10,654 nt of DNA. Source: Acidobacteriota bacterium (GTDB taxonomy: Bacteria > Acidobacteriota > Vicinamibacteria > Vicinamibacterales > UBA2999). Below are positions 7,141 through 10,654 of this stretch, one piece after another (the stretch's first letter is position 1; the number at the start of each line of letters is the position of its first letter). Position numbers and translations under genes: made by a program. The stretch lies in NCBI GenBank assembly GCA_013813075.1, contig JACCSI010000220.1, positions 1 to 10,654 on the forward strand, in the 5' to 3' direction. The notes beneath the pieces are model-generated. The model saw nothing but the letters and a program-made list of their open reading frames with translations, was not told the origin of the DNA and ran no database searches.

Positions 7141-8826
7141 ATGCATCTTACCGATCACAAGACAGTCGGGCTGCAATACGCGTTGACGGCGTCCGGTTTC
7201 CTGCTGCTCGGCTTCCTGCTGATGCTGCTGATGCGGTGGCAGCTGGCCTGGCCGACATCGCCCTTGCCGTCCGCAATGGCTGTGGCCGTCGGCCAGGACA
7301 ACGCGCCCAGTGGCTTCATGTTGCCGGAGTTCTATAACCAGCTGGTGGCCATGCATGGCAGCGTGATGATTTTTCTCGCGGTGGTGCCGCTGCTCACCGG
7401 CGCCTTTGGCAACTACCTGGTGCCGTTGCAGATCGGCACCCGCGACATGGCCTTTCCACGCCTCAACGCCGTCAGCTACTGGATCTACCTCGCCGCCGGT
7501 TTACTGATGCTGTGCAGCTTCTTCGTGACCGGAGGCGCGGCGAACTCCGGGTGGACGTCGTACCCCCCGCTGGCCGTGCTGGCAACGCGCGGGCAAGACT
7601 ACTGGCTGGTCGGCATCATCATGCTCGGCGTGTCATCGATGCTCAATTCCCTGAACGTCATCGCCACCGTGCTGCAGTTGCGCGCGCCAGGGCTGACGTT
7701 GATGCGGCTGCCATTTTTCGTCTGGTCGCAGCTGGTCGCCGCGCTGCTGTTGTTGCTGGCGTTCCCGTCGCTGCAGGCTGCCGCAATTTTTCAACTGATG
7801 GATCGACTGGCCGGCACGAGCTTCTTTTTGCCGAGCGGGCTCGTTGTCAGCGGCGTCGCGCTGCAAGGGCCCTCGGGCGGCGGCAACCCGCTGCTGTGGC
7901 AACACTTGTTCTGGTTTCTCGGTCATCCAGAGGTCTACGTGCTGGTTCTTCCGGCGATCGGTATCGTCTCGGAAGTCATCGCCACCAATACGCGGCGGCC
8001 ACTGTGGGGCTATCGTGCCATGGTCGGGTCGGTGCTGTTCATCGGCATCATGTCGATGGTGGTCTGGGCGCACCACATGTTTCTCACCGGCATGGGCACC
8101 ACGCTCGGCACGTTCTTTCAGATTACGACGATGATCATCTCGGTGCCGTCCGTCGTGCTCATCACATCGCTGATGCTGTCGCTATGGGGCGGATCAATTC
8201 GCTTCACCACGCCAATGCTGTTTGCGCTGGCGTTTTTGCCAATGTTCGGCCTCGGTGGCCTGTCCGGCCTGCCGCTCGGCCTTGCCGCAAGCGACGTCGC
8301 GCTGCATGACACGTGGTACGTCGTTGGACACTTTCACTTTCTCGTCGCGCCGGGAACGTTGTTCGCAATCTTTGCCGGTATCTATCATTGGTTCCCGAAG
8401 GTGACCGGTCGCACGCTCTACCGCGGGCTTGGCGTCGTGCACTTTTGGGGCTCCTTCATTGCCATGACCGCCATTTTCCTGCCGATGTTCACCCTCGGCC
8501 TGCGCGGCGTGAACCGCCGTCTGTACGACGCCGGCCTCGAGTACACGCATGCGCAAGGCACGCTGTCGATTCAGGGCCACATGACGTGGGCGGCCGTCGC
8601 TCTCGGGCTGCTGCAGTTACCGTTTCTGGTCAATCTGTTGATCAGTGCCCGGCGTGGCACCCTGGCGGGCGACAACCCGTGGCATGCGACCACGCTCGAA
8701 TGGCAAACCGCCTCGCCGCCGCAACCGGGCAACTTTGCGGTGACGCCGCAGGTGGACCGCGGTCCCTACGATTACAGCCTCCCCGGCCATCCACGCGACT
8801 ACGTTGCCCAGGGGGAACGCGAGTGA
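7117..8826 (+). CDS. ctaD: Cytochrome c oxidase subunit I (aa3-type heme-copper oxidase)
   Basis: The catalytic subunit, 569 residues, which reduces O2 and pumps protons in the inner membrane. The usual 12 membrane helices lie between about 20 and 510. Low-spin heme ligands are His80 (AMHGSVMIF) and His407; His405 binds the high-spin heme (VVGHFHF). CuB ligands are His270, His319 and His320 (VWAHHMF), and the cross-linked tyrosine is Tyr274 in GHPEVY. D-pathway residues Asp110, Asn99 and Asn117 (GTRDMAFPRLN) and Glu272 are present, as in A1-type oxidases. The K-pathway lysine is absent: aligning SVPSVVLITSLMLSLWGGS without gaps to the canonical AVPTGIK-V-F segment puts Leu348 there. The start may be the ATG at 7117 or at 7141; GGAAG lies nine bases before the latter and conservation begins just after it. 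Subunit III follows with a 4-base overlap. No heme-synthesis or Cu-chaperone genes are in view. Confidence 0.95.
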   Translation: MGDWKPAGMHLTDHKTVGLQYALTASGFLLLGFLLMLLMRWQLAWPTSPLPSAMAVAVGQDNAPSGFMLPEFYNQLVAMHGSVMIFLAVVPLLTGAFGNYLVPLQIGTRDMAFPRLNAVSYWIYLAAGLLMLCSFFVTGGAANSGWTSYPPLAVLATRGQDYWLVGIIMLGVSSMLNSLNVIATVLQLRAPGLTLMRLPFFVWSQLVAALLLLLAFPSLQAAAIFQLMDRLAGTSFFLPSGLVVSGVALQGPSGGGNPLLWQHLFWFLGHPEVYVLVLPAIGIVSEVIATNTRRPLWGYRAMVGSVLFIGIMSMVVWAHHMFLTGMGTTLGTFFQITTMIISVPSVVLITSLMLSLWGGSIRFTTPMLFALAFLPMFGLGGLSGLPLGLAASDVALHDTWYVVGHFHFLVAPGTLFAIFAGIYHWFPKVTGRTLYRGLGVVHFWGSFIAMTAIFLPMFTLGLRGVNRRLYDAGLEYTHAQGTLSIQGHMTWAAVALGLLQLPFLVNLLISARRGTLAGDNPWHATTLEWQTASPPQPGNFAVTPQVDRGPYDYSLPGHPRDYVAQGERE

Positions 8827-9362
8827 ACGTCTCGCCCTGGGCCTACGCGCCGCGACCCGATACGCGCATCTCCACCGTGCGGCTCGGCGTGTGGCTGTTC
8901 CTCGCGTCTGAGGCGATGTTCTTCGGGTCGCTCTTCTCCGCCTACGTGCTGCTGCGCACCGGCGCCCACGCCTGGCCCGACGCGACATCCCTGGGCGCCG
9001 CGCGCGCGTTGCTGATACCCACGATCATGCTGCTGCTTGCGACGCGGTCTGTCCGCAATCAGCTCGGGCTGACCGCCGTGTTCGGGGTCTTGTTCCTGCT
9101 CGCGAAACTTCTCGCGTTCGCGCGCCTACTCGACCACGGACAGCATCCGGCGTCGAACCTGCTGATTGCGTGCTGGTTCGTCATGTCAGGATTGCATTGG
9201 CTCCATGTCGCCGGCGGCGTCGGGGCCACGGTCTGGGTCATGCAAAGCAAACGCACGGTCACGGCGCCGCACCATGCCGAACGCTTGCACGGCCTGTGGT
9301 TGTATTGGTGTTTTATTGATGTCGTATGGCTCGCCATCCTCGTTTCTTTTTATTTCATCTGA
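8823..9362 (+). CDS. ctaE: Cytochrome c oxidase subunit III, short five-helix form
   Basis: A 179-residue membrane protein that supports subunit I and proton uptake in heme-copper oxidases. The open frame runs further upstream inside subunit I, but the family match begins right after the GTG at 8823 (VNVSPWAYAPRP). GTGA overlaps the subunit I stop, and AGGGGG lies about eight bases before the GTG, so this start is well supported. Five hydrophobic segments are seen (about 21-44, 60-75, 82-100, 111-140 and 157-178). The family glutamate is Glu30 in LFLASEAMFFGSLFSAY, and the SGLHWLHVAGG and LYWCFIDVVWL motifs are present. The protein lacks the first two helices of seven-helix subunit III, as is usual for many bacterial short forms. 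Its 3' end overlaps the small CPICF gene by 37 bases. Confidence 0.93.
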   Translation: MNVSPWAYAPRPDTRISTVRLGVWLFLASEAMFFGSLFSAYVLLRTGAHAWPDATSLGAARALLIPTIMLLLATRSVRNQLGLTAVFGVLFLLAKLLAFARLLDHGQHPASNLLIACWFVMSGLHWLHVAGGVGATVWVMQSKRTVTAPHHAERLHGLWLYWCFIDVVWLAILVSFYFI

Positions 9363-9493
9363 GCCTCTGCCCGATCTGCTTTGACGCCGGCGGCGCACTC
9401 AGCGACGGCGCACGCGCTGGCGCGGCAACACTGGCGCTGGTCGCCGCGGTCGTCGTCCTCGGGATCGTTCGCTTTGCGTGGCGGCTCCGATGA
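9326..9493 (+). CDS. Small membrane protein with CPICF motif in the oxidase operon
   Basis: A 55-residue frame starting at the ATG at 9326, inside the end of subunit III, and ending at TGA 9491-9493, which overlaps the ATG of subunit II (ATGA). An N-terminal hydrophobic stretch (FFLFHLSL) is followed by CPICF (residues 15-19), a short polar linker (DAGGALSDGARAG) and one membrane helix (about 33-51) with an Arg-rich end. I recall small proteins with a C-x-x-C-F motif after a signal peptide and one helix beside oxidase genes in other bacteria; this one has that pattern, but no search was run. The two cysteines could bind copper or take part in thiol redox during CuA assembly, which is inference. 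Both neighbours overlap it and otherwise 127 bases would separate subunits III and II, so a gene here is likely. No ribosome binding site is seen; coupling to subunit III is expected. Confidence 0.6.
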   Translation: MARHPRFFLFHLSLCPICFDAGGALSDGARAGAATLALVAAVVVLGIVRFAWRLR

Positions 9494-10245
9494 TCGAGCG
9501 CCTGCTGCCGGTGGCCGGGTCGGAACACGCCGTCGCATTTGATGCAGTACTGAAGTCGGTACACGCGCACATCGCCATCCAGGCGCTCGCCTGGGGGACG
9601 TTTCTTGTCTTTTGCCTCATTCGGTTTCGCAGCAGCCGCCAGCCTCAGGCATCGCATCGCGGTATTGCGCCCGTCCTGCCGATGTTCGCGATCGCGGTCG
9701 TCATTGTTGGCGATGTCGTACTGCTCGCCACGATGGCGCTGCCGGCATGGCTCGCGCGCGCGACGATGCCGTCCTCGGTGCTCGCCGCGACGGAGGTGCG
9801 CATCGCCGCGGAGCAGTTCGCCTGGAACATCCACTATCCCGGACCCGATCGTCGATTCGGTGTGACGTCGGCCGCACTTATCAGCGCCTCCAACCCAGTC
9901 GGCATCGACCGGACGAGCCCGGACGGGACAGACGACGTGGGTCTGCTGAACGTGTTGATGGTGCCCGTGGGCCGCCCGGTGGTGGTGCAGTTGTCCAGTC
10001 GTGATGTCGTGCACTCGTTCACGCTCAACGAAATGCGGGTGCGGCAAGACGCGACCCCGGGCCTTCTGGTGCGGACCTGGTTTACGCCGACGATTACCGG
10101 GCAGTGGCAAATTGCATGTTCGCAGTTGTGCGGCCTCGCGCATTACCGGATGCGCGGTGAGTTCTCGGTCCTGTCGCAGCCGGGGTGGGACGAGTGGCTG
10201 AGGCGCGAGGTCGCGCTCATCCCGCCCGAGGCGGGTCTACGGTGA
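9490..10245 (+). CDS. ctaC: Cytochrome c oxidase subunit II with CuA domain
   Basis: A 251-residue subunit that accepts electrons from cytochrome c at the CuA centre and passes them to heme a. Two membrane helices (about 29-46 and 61-83) place the C-terminal cupredoxin domain in the periplasm. Seen: QFAWNIHYPG with Trp112, the electron-entry Trp; VVHSF with His175; and CSQLCGLAHYRM with Cys210, Cys214, His218 and Met221. The second CuA residue, usually Glu (CxExC), is Gln212. There is no fused cytochrome c, so this is aa3- rather than caa3-type. The ATG at 9490 is preferred because it overlaps the stop of the small upstream gene; an in-frame GTG at 9478 would add four residues. Subunit II comes last here, whereas it usually comes first in ctaC-ctaD operons. 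The 3' end overlaps a minus-strand gene by 29 bases. Confidence 0.93.
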   Translation: MIERLLPVAGSEHAVAFDAVLKSVHAHIAIQALAWGTFLVFCLIRFRSSRQPQASHRGIAPVLPMFAIAVVIVGDVVLLATMALPAWLARATMPSSVLAATEVRIAAEQFAWNIHYPGPDRRFGVTSAALISASNPVGIDRTSPDGTDDVGLLNVLMVPVGRPVVVQLSSRDVVHSFTLNEMRVRQDATPGLLVRTWFTPTITGQWQIACSQLCGLAHYRMRGEFSVLSQPGWDEWLRREVALIPPEAGLR

Positions 10246-10570
10246 TGCTGCGCGCGATGAAGACGCCATCCTCGACGCGGTAGACGACTTTCACGCGACT
10301 GCCTACTTGCAGGACGAGATCGGACAGCGACAGCTTTCTGCTGTCCTGAAGAATCTGTCCGTCCTTCTGAAAAACAAGCTCGACGCGCTGTGTCTCGCCG
10401 TCGGCAATGATCGAAATACGTCGGGCAGAGGGCTCGACCGTGGCCAGGCGGCCAGTGTAGGCGCGTTCGTCAGCGGGTTCCTGGCGGCGCGATGCTCCAG
10501 CCCCGAAGACGACTGTGATCAGCAGCGCCAGTGAAACCACTGGTACGGCCGAGGGTAACCCCTGCGTCAC
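10217..10570 (-). CDS. Small exported protein of unknown function, DUF5666-like fold possible
   Basis: A 117-residue protein starting at GTG 10570-10568, with a good binding site (GAGGA five bases upstream). Residues 1-27 look like a signal peptide (hydrophobic SLALLITVVFGAGA), so it should be periplasmic or secreted. The rest is a short, all-beta domain: YTGRLATVEPSARRISI, a middle strand pair, then GSRVKVVYRVEDGVFIARS with ITV at the end. This pattern of 'G-x-V-x-x-x-Y', a variable loop and 'A-x-x-I-x-V' resembles small OB-like domains such as DUF5666. I do not recognise a specific family. There are no cysteines or clear catalytic residues. Its stop lies inside the end of the oxidase subunit II gene on the other strand. 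Confidence 0.75.
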   Translation of the reverse strand: MTQGLPSAVPVVSLALLITVVFGAGASRRQEPADERAYTGRLATVEPSARRISIIADGETQRVELVFQKDGQILQDSRKLSLSDLVLQVGSRVKVVYRVEDGVFIARSITVDPPRAG

Positions 10571-10595
10571 GCTATCCTCAAAGTATCAACACCTG

Positions 10596-10618
10596 TGTTC
10601 CACCTCTTCCTTGGAACA
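10596..10618. promoter_or_regulatory. 7-bp dyad upstream of the small exported protein gene
   Basis: TGTTCCA (10596-10602) and TGGAACA (10612-10618) are perfect inverted arms with a nine-base spacer, centred 37 bp upstream of the GTG at 10570. The length and spacing suit an operator for a dimeric regulator, possibly covering the promoter. The protein that would bind is unknown. Confidence 0.35.
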
Positions 10619-10654
10619 TCGCAGTCAGATCCGCACGTTCGTTCAGGATAGGCT

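Noticed and set aside
8313..8822. N-terminal extension of the subunit III frame inside subunit I
   Set aside because: The translated extension is Arg/His-rich without family similarity; the subunit III match starts at the GTG at 8823, which has a binding site.
10571..10654. Short open frames on the minus strand reaching the right edge
   Set aside because: Two frames stay open here (one ends 3 bp before the GTG at 10570, one overlaps it), but they are under 30 codons and have no recognisable motif, so a gene end cannot be claimed.

Overview
The window looks like chromosome from a GC-rich, Gram-negative, aerobic soil-type bacterium. A heme-copper oxidase operon, a large CBM9-like/outer-membrane-barrel protein of the DUF5916 type, a secreted M61 peptidase and a penicillin-acylase-family protein together suggest Acidobacteriota (for example Vicinamibacteria) or a similar phylum such as Gemmatimonadota. 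This placement is inference from gene content, not from a marker gene. I see no rRNA, tRNA, CRISPR array, transposase or phage gene, and no gene-free stretch longer than about 300 bases.

Layout. Bases 1-520 (+) hold the C-terminal end of a penicillin acylase family protein. It converges on a minus-strand cluster read from right to left: a small 'cory-CC-star'-like protein (2340-2086), a single-domain ArsA/Get3-family ATPase (2086-1145, joined by a TGATG overlap) and a DinB-like protein (1106-576). Upstream on the same strand lie a DUF5916-type outer-membrane protein (5053-2501) and an M61 metallopeptidase with a PDZ domain (7097-5289). Only 19-43 bp separate the M61 start from the divergent cytochrome c oxidase operon (+): subunit I (7117-8826), subunit III (8823-9362), a very small membrane protein with a CPICF motif (9326-9493) and subunit II (9490-10245). 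Each junction in the operon overlaps by at least 4 bases. At the right, a small secreted protein on the minus strand (10570-10217) overlaps the end of subunit II tail to tail, and a 7-bp dyad lies just upstream of it.

How the parts work together. The oxidase operon should give the core of a cytochrome c:O2 oxidoreductase. Subunit II carries the CuA site, subunit I the heme a, heme a3 and CuB sites, and subunit III is a short five-helix form. Two substitutions stand out: the K-pathway lysine of subunit I is Leu, and the CuA-loop glutamate of subunit II is Gln. The small CPICF protein is probably a missed gene of this operon. The second notable unit is the cory/ArsA pair: an ATPase without the cysteines of arsenite pumps or the CxxC of Get3, translated directly after a small protein that ends in Cys-Cys-stop. 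The best candidates for an under-described system are this pair and the small protein in the oxidase operon.
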